From Qipengyuania vesicularis (GTDB lineage Bacteria; Pseudomonadota; Alphaproteobacteria; Sphingomonadales; Sphingomonadaceae), in the NCBI RefSeq assembly GCF_019711415.1, contig NZ_JAIGNJ010000001.1, forward strand, positions 427,001 to 491,000: a stretch of 64,000 nt of DNA, in the 5' to 3' direction. Positions 20,360 to 28,650 of this stretch are shown here, in pieces. Position 1 is the first letter of the stretch. Each line of letters starts with the position of its first letter. Both the position numbers and the translations under genes were made by a program. The notes beneath the pieces are model-generated. The model was not told the DNA's origin. It did no database searches and worked only from the letters and a program-made list of their open reading frames with translations.

Positions 20360-20379
20360 TCGATACGGGAGCAGGGGAT

Positions 20380-20832
20380 ATGAGCGATACCGGTTTCGAT
20401 GTCGTCGAGGTGCTGAAGCGCCTGCCGCACCGCTATCCCCTGCTGCTTGTTGATCGTGTGAAAGAACTCGTCGTCGACGAGCGCATTCACGCGGTCAAAG
20501 CGGTCAGCTTCAACGAAGACTTCTTCCAGGGCCATTTCCCTGGCTCACCGATCATGCCCGGCGTTCTCCAGATCGAGGCGCTGGCGCAGGCCGCTGGTGT
20601 GCTCGCAGTGGAAAGCCTCGGCCTCGCTGGATCGGGCAAGCTCGTCTATTTCATGGCGATCGAGAACGCGAAGTTCCGGGCGCCGGTCACGCCGGGCGTA
20701 CTACTCGATCTCGAAGCGGAATTTGTTCAAAAGCGCGCTCGTGTCTGCAAGTTCGCAGGCAAGGCAAGCGTCGATGGCAAGGTCACTTGCGAAGTCAGCT
20801 TCACCGCTATGATTGCGGACGCACCCGAATAG
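20380..20832 (+). CDS. fabZ: 3-hydroxyacyl-ACP dehydratase FabZ
   Basis: 150 residues from ATG 20380 with GCAGGGG upstream; the longer frame overlaps skp and is a shadow. [16 protein letters not shown] and [23 protein letters not shown] (catalytic His and Glu) are diagnostic. It dehydrates 3-hydroxyacyl-ACP in fatty acid elongation. In most Proteobacteria fabZ here is flanked by lpxD and lpxA; both are absent, the next gene being rpmE. Confidence 0.97.
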   Translation: MSDTGFDVVEVLKRLPHRYPLLLVDRVKELVVDERIHAVKAVSFNEDFFQGHFPGSPIMPGVLQIEALAQAAGVLAVESLGLAGSGKLVYFMAIENAKFRAPVTPGVLLDLEAEFVQKRARVCKFAGKASVDGKVTCEVSFTAMIADAPE

Positions 20833-20834
20833 CC

Positions 20835-20863
20835 TTGCGAATCCCGGCGCACGCCGCTATGCG
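20835..20863 (+). promoter_or_regulatory. Predicted rpmE promoter
   Basis: TTGCGA (20835-20840), 17-nt spacer, TATGCG (20858-20863), followed by CGCGCC. Leader about 56 nt. It begins right at the fabZ stop, so rpmE can be expressed apart from the envelope operon. Confidence 0.45.
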
Positions 20864-20925
20864 CGCGCCTTTCCCAACACAGCTGGACCGGTCGGAACCG
20901 CTCCGAAGCTAGAAGGACGTATATC

Positions 20926-21150
20926 ATGAAGGCCGAAGGTCACCCCGATTACCACATGATCACGGTCAAGATGACCGATGGCACCGAATTTCAGACGCGC
21001 TCGACGTGGGGCAAGGAAGGCGACACGCTCGCCCTCGAAATCGACCCGACCAGCCACCCGGCATGGACGGGCGGCAAGCAGCAGCTTCAGGAAGGCGGCC
21101 GCGTTGCAGCCTTCAACAAGCGCTTCGGCGGGCTTACCCTCAAGAAGTAA
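20926..21150 (+). CDS. rpmE: 50S ribosomal protein L31 (zinc-free form)
   Basis: 74 residues. [28 protein letters not shown] and [13 protein letters not shown] are L31 hallmarks. The CxxC zinc ligands of the zinc-type protein are missing (no cysteine at all), so it is a zinc-independent form and does not serve as a zinc store. AGAAGGA precedes the ATG. Ends in a strong terminator. Confidence 0.96.
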   Translation: MKAEGHPDYHMITVKMTDGTEFQTRSTWGKEGDTLALEIDPTSHPAWTGGKQQLQEGGRVAAFNKRFGGLTLKK

Positions 21151-21176
21151 GCGCTCGAGCAATCGACGAGATCAGG

Positions 21177-21205
21177 AAGGGCGGCCTCGCGGGGCCGCCC
21201 TTTTT
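21177..21205 (+). terminator. Rho-independent terminator of rpmE
   Basis: AAGGGCGGCC (21177-21186) pairs perfectly with GGCCGCCCTT (21193-21202) around a 6-nt loop, followed by TTT. The convergent DksA-like gene ends just beyond at 21216. Confidence 0.88.
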
Positions 21206-21215
21206 GCTTGGGCTG

Positions 21216-21533
21216 CTAATCCGCGCAATCGATGCAGCGCGTGGCGATCGGGCGCGCTTCGAGACGTGCTTCGGAAATCTGCTTGCCGCATTTCGCGCAA
21301 GTTCCGTAGGTTCCGTTCTCTATCCTGAGCAGTGCCATGCGGATTTGGCTGACTTCATTGCGAAGGACGTCATCCACTCCTTCGAGCGCTTCGTCGTCGG
21401 CCAGGTCTACCGCTTGCTCGCTGGAATCGGCATCCAGCGGATGGCGCAGGTCGTCCTCGATTTCCTCGGCCCGCTCAAGCAGGTTCTGGAGACGGTCTTC
21501 CAAACGGGCGCGCATTGCTTCGTATTCGCTCAT
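21216..21533 (-). CDS. DksA/TraR-family C4 zinc-finger protein
   Basis: 105 residues from ATG 21533, preceded by GAGGA at 7 nt; a longer frame adds 12 residues without a site. A helical N-terminal hairpin (residues 1-70) leads to a C4 zinc finger, Cys79-x2-Cys82 and Cys100-x2-Cys103. DksA and TraR insert the hairpin into the RNA polymerase secondary channel. This one is shorter than DksA (about 150) and its tip sequence (DLADDEAL) is only loosely DksA-like, so ppGpp partnership is uncertain. It could be a general stress-type relative. Confidence 0.88.
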   Translation of the reverse strand: MSEYEAMRARLEDRLQNLLERAEEIEDDLRHPLDADSSEQAVDLADDEALEGVDDVLRNEVSQIRMALLRIENGTYGTCAKCGKQISEARLEARPIATRCIDCAD

Positions 21534-21617
21534 GGTCACATCCTCGAAAAGCTTCGGCAAATGTAGCACGGCGGCCGAGAGGAGCGTTTGACCTGGATCA
21601 ATTGCGGACCTGCTTGC

Positions 21618-22253
21618 CTACCAACCCCATTCCTTTTCGCGGTACCATTTGGTGATCACGTATTTGACGCCTTTCCTCACCTTCATCCCGTGATGAAGGG
21701 TGTTGGGGTTCTCACGCCCGTCCGGTCGCATGTTGTTCCAGCAAACGAGCTTGCCGGTTTCCGGCTGGAATGTCTTCTTCACCGCCTTGAACCGGGTCGC
21801 CCCTCCGGCCTTCACTTCGTTCAGATAGATCATGAAGGTCCACGTCCGCTGACCCGCGACCGAGCAATACTTGTCCCAGTCCTGCCCGCCTCGATTGAAA
21901 TAGTCGCAGTGAGGCTTGAATTCCTGGCCCACGTCATAGCGCTGGCCTTGCAGCGGTTCGCCGTATGCAGGATCGATCCCGTTGAGGGCGGATAGTAGCG
22001 ATTCCAGCTCTCGTACCGCCGGCAAGTCGGCATCGAGATCGCAGGTCTCGCTGGTCCGGAAGTAGTGGTCGTCACCGGCATCGGCCAGCGTCGAGGGGCG
22101 GCGATCCTTCTCGATCAGTTCGATTAGTTTGCCGCACAATTCCGCGTTTGCGAAGTCGCGCAACTGGAAGAGCTCGATCTTGTCCGAGGGCACGCGTTGC
22201 ACCCCCGGACGGGTAAGGAGCAGCTCTGTGGAGGATTCGCCTGGTCGGTTCAT
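21618..22253 (-). CDS. 2-oxoglutarate/Fe(II) oxygenase, prolyl 4-hydroxylase type
   Basis: 211 residues from ATG 22253; GTG 22262 is an alternative and lies 5 nt after GGGGAA. The double-stranded beta-helix motifs are visible: PHCDYF (HxD iron ligands), NTLHHG (distal His) and the basic residue in KYVITKWYR that binds 2-oxoglutarate. YDVGQEFKPHCD and WNNMRPDG-x-NPNTLHHGM match the P4Hc group. It probably hydroxylates proline in a protein or peptide; the target is unknown. It is a single gene between the DksA-like gene and tRNA-His. Confidence 0.9.
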   Translation of the reverse strand: MNRPGESSTELLLTRPGVQRVPSDKIELFQLRDFANAELCGKLIELIEKDRRPSTLADAGDDHYFRTSETCDLDADLPAVRELESLLSALNGIDPAYGEPLQGQRYDVGQEFKPHCDYFNRGGQDWDKYCSVAGQRTWTFMIYLNEVKAGGATRFKAVKKTFQPETGKLVCWNNMRPDGRENPNTLHHGMKVRKGVKYVITKWYREKEWGW

Positions 22254-22386
22254 GGCGGGCACGATAATTCCCCGCCACGGCTCCGCAAGCCACGAAAGAT
22301 AATTACGCCGGGAACGCCATTTTCGCTTTTTCGCTTCCCATTTGCGGTCCGTTGTGCAACAGGCGCTCGCCGTTGCGCAAGGCGGG

Positions 22387-22414
22387 TTGACGGCCCGTTT
22401 GTCGCGTATATGTG
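22387..22414 (+). promoter_or_regulatory. Predicted tRNA-His promoter
   Basis: TTGACG (22387-22392), 16-nt spacer, TATGTG (22409-22414), about 32 nt before the tRNA. Overlapping TATATG gives a shorter spacer. Confidence 0.5.
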
Positions 22415-22445
22415 CCGCCTTCCCGGCAGCGTTCCGGGGGCGTGT

Positions 22446-22523
22446 GGCGATCGTAGCTCAGTTGGTTAGAGCGCCGGTTTGTGGTACCGGAGGTCGCGGG
22501 TTCGAACCCCGTCGATCGCCCCA
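22446..22523 (+). tRNA. tRNA-His (anticodon GTG)
   Basis: Full cloverleaf: acceptor GCGATCG pairs with CGATCGC, D-arm GCTCAGTTGGTTAGAGC, anticodon stem CCGGT/ACCGG with GTG at 22481-22483, T-arm GCGGGTTCGAACCCCGT. The extra G-1 (22446) can pair with C73, the identity mark of tRNA-His, and CCA is encoded (22521-22523). Confidence 0.97.
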
Positions 22524-22579
22524 TTTTCTCCTTTCGCTCCGGGTTTGAGAGACACCTTATTGCAAGGGGCGAGAGGCCG

Positions 22580-23644
22580 ATGACAGCGTTCTGGACCGAA
22601 GCGGATTACGACGATCACGAGCTCGTGCAGCTTGTGCGCGACGCGAAAAGCGGCCTGACGGCGATCATCGCCCTGCATTCCACCCACCTCGGCCCGGGCG
22701 CCGGCGGAACGCGGTTCTGGCATTACGCCGAACCCGAAGCCGCCATGCGCGACGCGCTGCGTCTTTCACGCGGCATGAGCTACAAGAACGCCATGGCCGG
22801 CCTGCCCATGGGCGGCGGCAAGGCCGTGATTCTCGCTGACGAAAGCAAGACCAAGACTCCCGAGCTGCTCGCAGCCTTTGCTGACGCAGTGCAGGCGCTG
22901 GGTGGCCAGTACGTGACCGCAGAGGACGTCGGGATATCGGAAGCCGACATGGCGGCCGTGGCCGAACGCACGCAGTATGTCTCAGGCCTCCCGGTCGAGG
23001 GCGAAGACGCCGCTGGTGGCGATCCGGGCCCGTTCACGGCCCTCGGCATCTTCCACGGCATCAAGGCGGCGGTGAAGCACAAGCTGGGCAAGGACAGCAT
23101 GGAAGGCGTACATGTCGCCATCCAGGGCACGGGCAGCGTGGGCGGCGGCGTAGCGCGCCTGCTCGCGAAAGAAGGCGCGAGGCTCACCCTCTCGGATATC
23201 CACGAGGATCGCTGCGAGGCACTCGCGGCCGAACTCGATGCGGACAGCGTGGCACCCGATGCGATCATGTCGGTATCGTGCGATGTCTTCAGCCCCAACG
23301 CGCTCGGCGCGATCCTCGATGACGAGGGCATTGCGCGCCTTGACTGCCAGATCGTGGCGGGCGGGGCGAACAACCAGCTCAAGCGCACCGAGCACGGTCC
23401 GATGCTGGCCAAGCGCGGTATTCTCTACGCGCCTGACTATGTGATCAACGCCGGCGGTATCATCTCGGTGACCCTCGAATACCTTTGCCGGACCGATGGC
23501 GCGCCCTGCGATATCAACGAAGTGCGCAAGCGGATTGCGCTGATCCCCGGCAGGCTCGAGCAGATCTGGCAGGAAAGCGACAAGACTGGTGTTTCACCCG
23601 ACCAGGTCGCCGACAAAATGGCGCAGGAACTGATCGGGCGCTGA
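22580..23644 (+). CDS. Leucine (Glu/Leu/Phe/Val family) dehydrogenase
   Basis: 354 residues from ATG 22580 (GAGAGG upstream). The N-terminal substrate domain has LHSTHLGPGAGGTRFW and MSYKNAMAGLPMGGGKAVI (catalytic lysines); the Rossmann domain has GTGSVGGGVARLL. Size and motifs fit leucine/valine-type dehydrogenases, which deaminate branched-chain amino acids to 2-oxoacids with NAD+. Phenylalanine or other specificity cannot be excluded. It stands alone before the ccm operon. Confidence 0.9.
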   Translation: MTAFWTEADYDDHELVQLVRDAKSGLTAIIALHSTHLGPGAGGTRFWHYAEPEAAMRDALRLSRGMSYKNAMAGLPMGGGKAVILADESKTKTPELLAAFADAVQALGGQYVTAEDVGISEADMAAVAERTQYVSGLPVEGEDAAGGDPGPFTALGIFHGIKAAVKHKLGKDSMEGVHVAIQGTGSVGGGVARLLAKEGARLTLSDIHEDRCEALAAELDADSVAPDAIMSVSCDVFSPNALGAILDDEGIARLDCQIVAGGANNQLKRTEHGPMLAKRGILYAPDYVINAGGIISVTLEYLCRTDGAPCDINEVRKRIALIPGRLEQIWQESDKTGVSPDQVADKMAQELIGR

Positions 23645-23700
23645 TCGCTCTTGCGACCACGTGCGGGGGCTGCAATAGGCTGGCAGCGACGATTTACGAC

Positions 23701-24423
23701 ATGCACGGTTTCGCCAATCCCAAACGGTTCCTTGCCCTTGCAGGCTGGTTGACCCCGGTCTTGCTGGTGGGAGGCATTTTGCTCACTGCCGGCGCGCTCG
23801 GCTGGGGGTTCACGCAAGTTCCGCCAGACCGGCTGATGGGCGACACGGTTCGCATCCTCTTCATCCACGTCCCTACCGCGTGGCTCGGCATGGGCGGATG
23901 GACGGCGATCGCCGTGTCGAGCCTTGTCTTCCTTGTCTGGCGCCATCCACTTGCGGCAATCGCCGCGCGCGGCGCGGCCGTGCCTGGCCTCGTCTTCACC
24001 CTGATCTGCCTTGCCACGGGTTCGATCTGGGGACGCCCTACCTGGGGCACGTGGTGGGTCTGGGACGGAAGGCTCACCAGCATGCTGGTGCTTGCGTTTC
24101 TCTACATCGCCTATATCGCGCTCGCCCAGTCGGCACAGCGCGAGGGTGTTTCGGCGCGAATCCCGGCGATCTTCGGCCTTCTCGGCGCAATAAACATCCC
24201 GATCATCAATCGCAGCGTCGTGTGGTGGAACTCGCTCCACCAGCCGCCCAGCATCACTATGGGCAAGAGCGCTATCGACAGCGAGTTTCTGGTGCCGTTG
24301 CTCTTCGCGGTGGTCGGTTTTTCGCTGATCTTCGGCGGTGTGGTCCTGGCCCGCATGCGGGCCTTGCTCGCCGATATCCAGGCGGAGGCACGACTGCGCC
24401 GCCGAGCGATGGAGGCCGATTGA
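23701..24423 (+). CDS. ccmC: Heme exporter/chaperone CcmC
   Basis: 240 residues from ATG 23701. Six transmembrane segments; the tryptophan-rich WWVWDGRLTS (WWD domain) that holds heme sits between segments, flanked by histidine-bearing loops (HVPTAW, NSLHQPPS). CcmC loads heme onto CcmE. It opens the operon ccmCDEFGHI; ccmA and ccmB are not in this window. Overlaps ccmD by 1 nt. Confidence 0.95.
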   Translation: MHGFANPKRFLALAGWLTPVLLVGGILLTAGALGWGFTQVPPDRLMGDTVRILFIHVPTAWLGMGGWTAIAVSSLVFLVWRHPLAAIAARGAAVPGLVFTLICLATGSIWGRPTWGTWWVWDGRLTSMLVLAFLYIAYIALAQSAQREGVSARIPAIFGLLGAINIPIINRSVVWWNSLHQPPSITMGKSAIDSEFLVPLLFAVVGFSLIFGGVVLARMRALLADIQAEARLRRRAMEAD

Positions 24424-24563
24424 TGCGCGAGGCGCTCGACCAGTGGACCTTCGTTTACGCTGCCTACCTCATCGGTATCGGCGGCACCTTGGCGATGATC
24501 GCCTGGAGCTGGCTGGCGATGAAGCGAGCAGAAGCACGTCGAGAGAGGGCGAGGCGCAAATGA
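24423..24563 (+). CDS. ccmD: Heme exporter small subunit CcmD
   Basis: 46 residues: MREALDQWTFVYAAYLIGIG begins it, one transmembrane helix follows and an Arg/Glu-rich tail (KRAEARRERARRK) ends it. This tiny protein helps release holo-CcmE from CcmABC. It fits exactly between ccmC (TGATG overlap) and ccmE (ATGA overlap). Short and weakly conserved, but position and shape are decisive. Confidence 0.9.
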   Translation: MREALDQWTFVYAAYLIGIGGTLAMIAWSWLAMKRAEARRERARRK

Positions 24564-25021
24564 AGGCCAAGCACCAACGCCTTGTTCTTGTCCTTCTGGC
24601 GCTTGTCGCGCTGATAGGGGCGGCACTGCTGGCGATCTACGCCCTGCGCAACCAGGCGAGCTATTTCTACCTGCCAGAGCAGATGGAAGCCGATCCGCCG
24701 CAAGTGGGTCAAGCAGTGCGCCTTGGCGGAATGGTCGCCCCCGGATCGCTGGCAACAATGCCCGATGGGATCACCGTTACCTTTACCGTGACCGGACGCG
24801 AAGATTCGGCCATCGCGGTACGCTATGCCGGAATCCTGCCCGATCTCTTCGTCGAAGGCTCCGGCGTGGTGGCCGAAGGTCGCCTCGGTGCCGATGGCAC
24901 ATTTGTCGCCGACAACCTCCTTGCCAAGCATGACGAAAACTACGTCCCACGTGAACTCGAGGGCATGAGCGAGCACCAGGCCGCCGAGATGGCCGAAGAG
25001 ACGACGGTCGGCCTCGAATGA
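24560..25021 (+). CDS. ccmE: Cytochrome c-type biogenesis heme chaperone CcmE
   Basis: 153 residues from ATG 24560. One N-terminal anchor (residues 8-27), then an OB-fold domain with RLGGMV and the heme-binding motif HDENY (His124 covalent heme ligand, Tyr128 axial). It carries heme in the periplasm from CcmC to the CcmF ligase. Overlaps ccmD and ccmF by 4 nt each. Confidence 0.96.
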   Translation: MKAKHQRLVLVLLALVALIGAALLAIYALRNQASYFYLPEQMEADPPQVGQAVRLGGMVAPGSLATMPDGITVTFTVTGREDSAIAVRYAGILPDLFVEGSGVVAEGRLGADGTFVADNLLAKHDENYVPRELEGMSEHQAAEMAEETTVGLE

Positions 25022-26973
25022 TCGCAGAAATCGGATTGGCCGCGCTGTGGCTGGCGGCGGCTCTCGCGGTGTTGCAGCTGGCGGGGGGCTTGCTCGCCCT
25101 GCGCGGCGACGGCGCGAACGAGATTGCGGCACTGACCCGCCCAGCGGCAGTGCTCCAGGGCGGATTGGTTGCACTGGCCTTCGGTGCATTGCTCTGGGTA
25201 TTCGCGATCACCGATTTGTCGGTGAAGCTGGTCGCCACGAGCTCTCACACAGCGAAGCCTCTGATTTTCAAGATTTCCGGTGCTTGGGGCAATCATGAAG
25301 GATCAATGCTGCTATGGGTCACGGTGATGGCCCTTGCCGGGGCCCTCATTGCAGCGATCGAACGTCGCCTGCCCGAGCGGACCATGCAGGCGACGCTGGC
25401 CGCACAGGGGTTCGTCGCGCTCGGTTTTTATGCCTTCCTCCTGCTCAGTTCGAATCCTTTCGAGCGGCTTCCGCAACCGGCGGTGGAGGGATTGGGCCTC
25501 AACCCCCTGTTGCAGGACATAGGCCTCGCCTTCCATCCGCCCACGCTTTACATCGGATATGTCGGCCTCTCGGTCGCCTTCAGCTTCGCCGTTGGTGCGC
25601 TGATCACGCGGCAAGTCACCCCCGATTTCGCCCGTGCCATGCGGCCATGGATACTCGGAGCGTGGGTTTTCCTCACATTGGGACTCACCGCGGGAAGCTA
25701 CTGGGCCTATTACGAACTCGGATGGGGCGGCTACTGGTTCTGGGACCCGGTGGAGAACGCAGCGCTCATGCCGTGGCTTGCGGCGACCGCGCTCCTTCAC
25801 TCCGCAAGCGTGCTTGCAGGCCGTGACGCCTTGCGCGTTTGGACCATCATGCTGGGCGTGGTTGCCTTCTCGATGTCGATGCTCGGCACTTTTCTCGTTC
25901 GCTCGGGCGTGTTGACCAGCGTCCATGCATTTGCCGTTGATCCGGAACGCGGGAGTTTCATCCTGTTCCTCCTCGCCATCTACATCGGCGGGGCGCTGCT
26001 GCTGTTCGCCCTGAGGGCGGGCGCGATCAGCGAGGGTGAGCGTTTTTCCATGGCCAGTCGCGAGGGTGCGCTGGTGGTCAACAATGTGATGCTCAGCGCG
26101 ATCCTCGCGGTCGTGCTGCTAGGCACGCTCTATCCGCTCCTGACCGAAGCCTTCGATGTGCGGGTCTCGGTCGGCCCGCCCTATTTCAATCCGGTTGGCG
26201 CGATTTTCGCTTTCCCGATGCTGACGGTGATGGCGGTCGGCCCGCTGCTGCGCTGGCGGCAGGATCGCTGGGGACGCATTTCAAAGGAGATGGGGCTGGT
26301 CGCGGCTTTGCTGCTTGCCGGCGTGGTTCTGTTCGGCCTGCTGGCCGAGGCAAGCCTGCTCGCTCTTCTCGGCCTGACGTTTGCGGTCGCCCTGGCTGCT
26401 GCGAGCTTCCTTCCGCTCAAGGGCCGTAACCTGCGCCGCGTCCCCATTGCGACTTGGGGGATGGTAGTTGCGCATCTCGGTGTTGCCATGATGCTGTTCG
26501 GCATGGCTAGCGAAAGCGCCTTCTCGAAGGAGAAACTTGCCGCGCTTGAGGAAGGCGGAATGACGAGCGTCGGCCCCTGGTCCGTCAGACTCGAAGCGGT
26601 CGAACCCGTTGCAGGTCCCAACTGGACCGCGATCGCCGGCCGGATGAGCGCCAGCTACGAACAGGGCGAACCGGTTCAGATCGCGCCACAGTCACGCAAT
26701 TTCTGGGCACCTCCGCAGCAAACCACCGAGAGCGTCCTGATAACGCGCTGGGACGGCCAGCTTTACGCGGTGATGGGAGGGAGCAGCACTGATGGACGCT
26801 GGCAGGTACGCCTGTGGTGGAAGCCCTTCGTCACTTTCATCTGGTACGGCGGCTTGCTGGTCGCGCTTGGCGGCGTGATGGCACTGGTGGGCCGCGTACG
26901 AGTCGACCTTCGTCGGCGGCTAGTCAGGCGCAAGCTTGCCGAGCGCCGCAACGATATGGAGACGGCAGTATGA
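25018..26973 (+). CDS. ccmF: Heme lyase subunit CcmF
   Basis: 651 residues, about 14 transmembrane segments. GWGGYWFWDPVENA is the WWD heme-handling domain; conserved His residues appear at HPPTLYIGY and elsewhere. CcmF attaches heme from CcmE to apocytochrome c together with CcmH/I. Start ATGA-overlaps ccmE, and the stop overlaps ccmG. Complete. Confidence 0.97.
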   Translation: MIAEIGLAALWLAAALAVLQLAGGLLALRGDGANEIAALTRPAAVLQGGLVALAFGALLWVFAITDLSVKLVATSSHTAKPLIFKISGAWGNHEGSMLLWVTVMALAGALIAAIERRLPERTMQATLAAQGFVALGFYAFLLLSSNPFERLPQPAVEGLGLNPLLQDIGLAFHPPTLYIGYVGLSVAFSFAVGALITRQVTPDFARAMRPWILGAWVFLTLGLTAGSYWAYYELGWGGYWFWDPVENAALMPWLAATALLHSASVLAGRDALRVWTIMLGVVAFSMSMLGTFLVRSGVLTSVHAFAVDPERGSFILFLLAIYIGGALLLFALRAGAISEGERFSMASREGALVVNNVMLSAILAVVLLGTLYPLLTEAFDVRVSVGPPYFNPVGAIFAFPMLTVMAVGPLLRWRQDRWGRISKEMGLVAALLLAGVVLFGLLAEASLLALLGLTFAVALAAASFLPLKGRNLRRVPIATWGMVVAHLGVAMMLFGMASESAFSKEKLAALEEGGMTSVGPWSVRLEAVEPVAGPNWTAIAGRMSASYEQGEPVQIAPQSRNFWAPPQQTTESVLITRWDGQLYAVMGGSSTDGRWQVRLWWKPFVTFIWYGGLLVALGGVMALVGRVRVDLRRRLVRRKLAERRNDMETAV

Positions 26974-27497
26974 GCTGGCGCCTGTGGCTTCCCCTGGCGA
27001 TTTTCTTCGGGTTTCTCGGCCTTGCCGGTTACCAGCTGACCCAGCCAAAAGACGACGCCATCAAGAGCACGATGGTGGGCAAGGGGTTGCCGTACTTCAT
27101 GCTTCCGCCCGCCAGCCTCGACCGACCCGGCGTCGACAGCCGCTATTTCCACCAGGGCGAGCCCAAACTGCTGAACATCTGGGCCAGCTGGTGCCTGCCA
27201 TGCATTGCCGAGGCGCCGCAGCTGGAGCAGCTCAAGCAAGAGGGCGTCGAGATCGTCGGCGTGGCGATCCGCGACAAGCCCGTCGATGTGATGCGATTCC
27301 TTACCGATCACGGCAATCCCTACACGCGCATCGGGCGCGACGATCTGTCCGAAGTCCAGCTGGGCATCGGTTCGTCGGGCGTGCCGGAAACCTTCGTCGT
27401 CGATGGCAAGGGCGTGATCACTTACCAGCATATCGGGGATATCCGGCCGGAGCACGTGCCGATACTGCTTGAGGAACTGCGAAAGGCCGGGCAGTGA
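26970..27497 (+). CDS. ccmG: Thiol:disulfide interchange protein CcmG/DsbE
   Basis: 175 residues from ATG 26970. One N-terminal anchor, then a thioredoxin fold with WASWCLPCIAEAP (WCxxC active site) and the cis-Pro segment SSGVPETFVVDG. It reduces apocytochrome c or CcmH thiols in the periplasm before heme attachment. Overlaps ccmF by ATGA and ccmH by GTGA. Confidence 0.96.
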   Translation: MSWRLWLPLAIFFGFLGLAGYQLTQPKDDAIKSTMVGKGLPYFMLPPASLDRPGVDSRYFHQGEPKLLNIWASWCLPCIAEAPQLEQLKQEGVEIVGVAIRDKPVDVMRFLTDHGNPYTRIGRDDLSEVQLGIGSSGVPETFVVDGKGVITYQHIGDIRPEHVPILLEELRKAGQ

Positions 27498-27898
27498 GGG
27501 TTCTGATTGCTCTCCTGATGGCCCTCATGGCGGTTCCGCTGGCAGCGCAGGGCGACGTGCCGCCTGCGCCCTATGCCTATCGCCAGCTCGACGACCCGGC
27601 TCAGGAGGCTGCGGCGCAGGAGCTGATGGAAACGCTGCGCTGCCTCAAGTGCCAGTCGCAGTCGATTGCCGATAGCGATGCTCCGATGGCGGGCGACATG
27701 CGCCACCAGGTCCGTATCCGCATTGCCGATGGAGAGGAGCCGGAGGCGATCCGCCGCTGGCTGATGGACCGCTATGGCGATTATGTCAGCTATGAGCCGG
27801 TCATGAGCGCCACTACCTGGCCGCTATTCGTTATCCCTATCCTGCTGGTCCTGCTGGCCATGCTGATCTTCCGGCGCCGCTTCAGGGGGCGCACATGA
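27494..27898 (+). CDS. ccmH: Cytochrome c maturation protein CcmH (CcmL type)
   Basis: 134 residues, GTG start. Signal peptide to about residue 19 (VPLAAQG), then ETLRCLKCQSQSIADSDAPMA with the redox pair LRCxxC, and a C-terminal transmembrane helix (WPLFVIPILLVLLAMLIF). It handles apocytochrome c cysteines with CcmG. This is the short form; the TPR half is the separate next gene. Confidence 0.95.
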   Translation: MRVLIALLMALMAVPLAAQGDVPPAPYAYRQLDDPAQEAAAQELMETLRCLKCQSQSIADSDAPMAGDMRHQVRIRIADGEEPEAIRRWLMDRYGDYVSYEPVMSATTWPLFVIPILLVLLAMLIFRRRFRGRT

Positions 27899-28530
27899 GC
27901 TGGCTGCCGATTATCGCCATTGCAGTACTGTCGTTTCTCGCGGCTATCCTTCTGCTCCGTGTCCGCAAGGGCGGATGGACCCTGCTTGGCGCAACTTTGC
28001 TGTTCGGGTTGACCGGCTACGCACTGCAGGGGTCACCTGACCAGCCCTCTTCGCCCGGGCAGGCTGAGCAGCAACAGGCGGTCGATGGCGAATTGTTGAT
28101 CGAAGCGCGGCGTGAATTCTTCGATACCTCGCAATTCCCATCGCGCTGGATTGTGACCGGTGACAGCTACATGAGACGCGGCGATTTCGATGCTGCAGCC
28201 GGTTTCTACCGAAACGCCATCGAAGAGGCCCCGGGTGATATCGAAGCCTGGCTCGGTCTCGGCATTGCCCTGGTGGAGCATGCGGAGGGCAATCTCACAC
28301 CCGCTGCGCTCCACGCATTCGAGCGGGCGCAGGAGCTTGATGAGACAAATGGCGGTCCACGCTATTTCCTCGGCCTGTCCTGGCTAAGGGCTCGGGAAAT
28401 CGACCGAACTCTCGAATTATGGCGCGAAGCACTGGCAGCTGCGCCGGACGATGCGCCCTGGCGGGAGTCGCTTGCCCTGAGGCTCGGCGCGCTCGAAACC
28501 ATGCTCGAAGCGGCGCAGGCTTCCGAATAG
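27895..28530 (+). CDS. ccmI: CcmI/CycH-like TPR protein
   Basis: 211 residues. Two N-terminal transmembrane helices (about 3-20 and 28-45) and then tetratricopeptide-like repeats (DSYMRRGDFDAAAGFYRNAIEEAPGD..., GPRYFLGLSWLRAREIDRTLELWREAL). In the ccm pathway CcmI binds the C-terminal helix of apocytochrome c and presents it to CcmF. Shorter than many CcmI proteins, lacking part of the periplasmic region. It closes the operon. Confidence 0.88.
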   Translation: MSWLPIIAIAVLSFLAAILLLRVRKGGWTLLGATLLFGLTGYALQGSPDQPSSPGQAEQQQAVDGELLIEARREFFDTSQFPSRWIVTGDSYMRRGDFDAAAGFYRNAIEEAPGDIEAWLGLGIALVEHAEGNLTPAALHAFERAQELDETNGGPRYFLGLSWLRAREIDRTLELWREALAAAPDDAPWRESLALRLGALETMLEAAQASE

Positions 28531-28583
28531 GACGCTCGTGCGCCGGATATTGCTACGCTCCATCCATGGTGCTAAGCGCCGCG

Positions 28584-28621
28584 ACCTTGCACGGGAGCGA
28601 GGCTCCCGCAGCCAAGGTTTT
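28584..28621 (+). terminator. Two-part hairpin between ccmI and kup
   Basis: Inner stem GGGAGC (28593-28598) with GCTCCC (28602-28607) around GAG, enclosed by ACCTTG/CAAGGT (28584-28589 and 28613-28618), followed by TTTT. It could end the ccm operon or be a folded leader 30 nt upstream of kup. Confidence 0.5.
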
Positions 28622-28650
28622 GACGCTATGCGGCAGGTAACACCCACCCT

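Noticed and set aside
24423-24563. Longer overlapping frame (from 23880) covering ccmD
   Set aside because: The long frame runs antiphase through ccmC; only its last 46 codons, starting at the ATG in the ccmC stop, are real.
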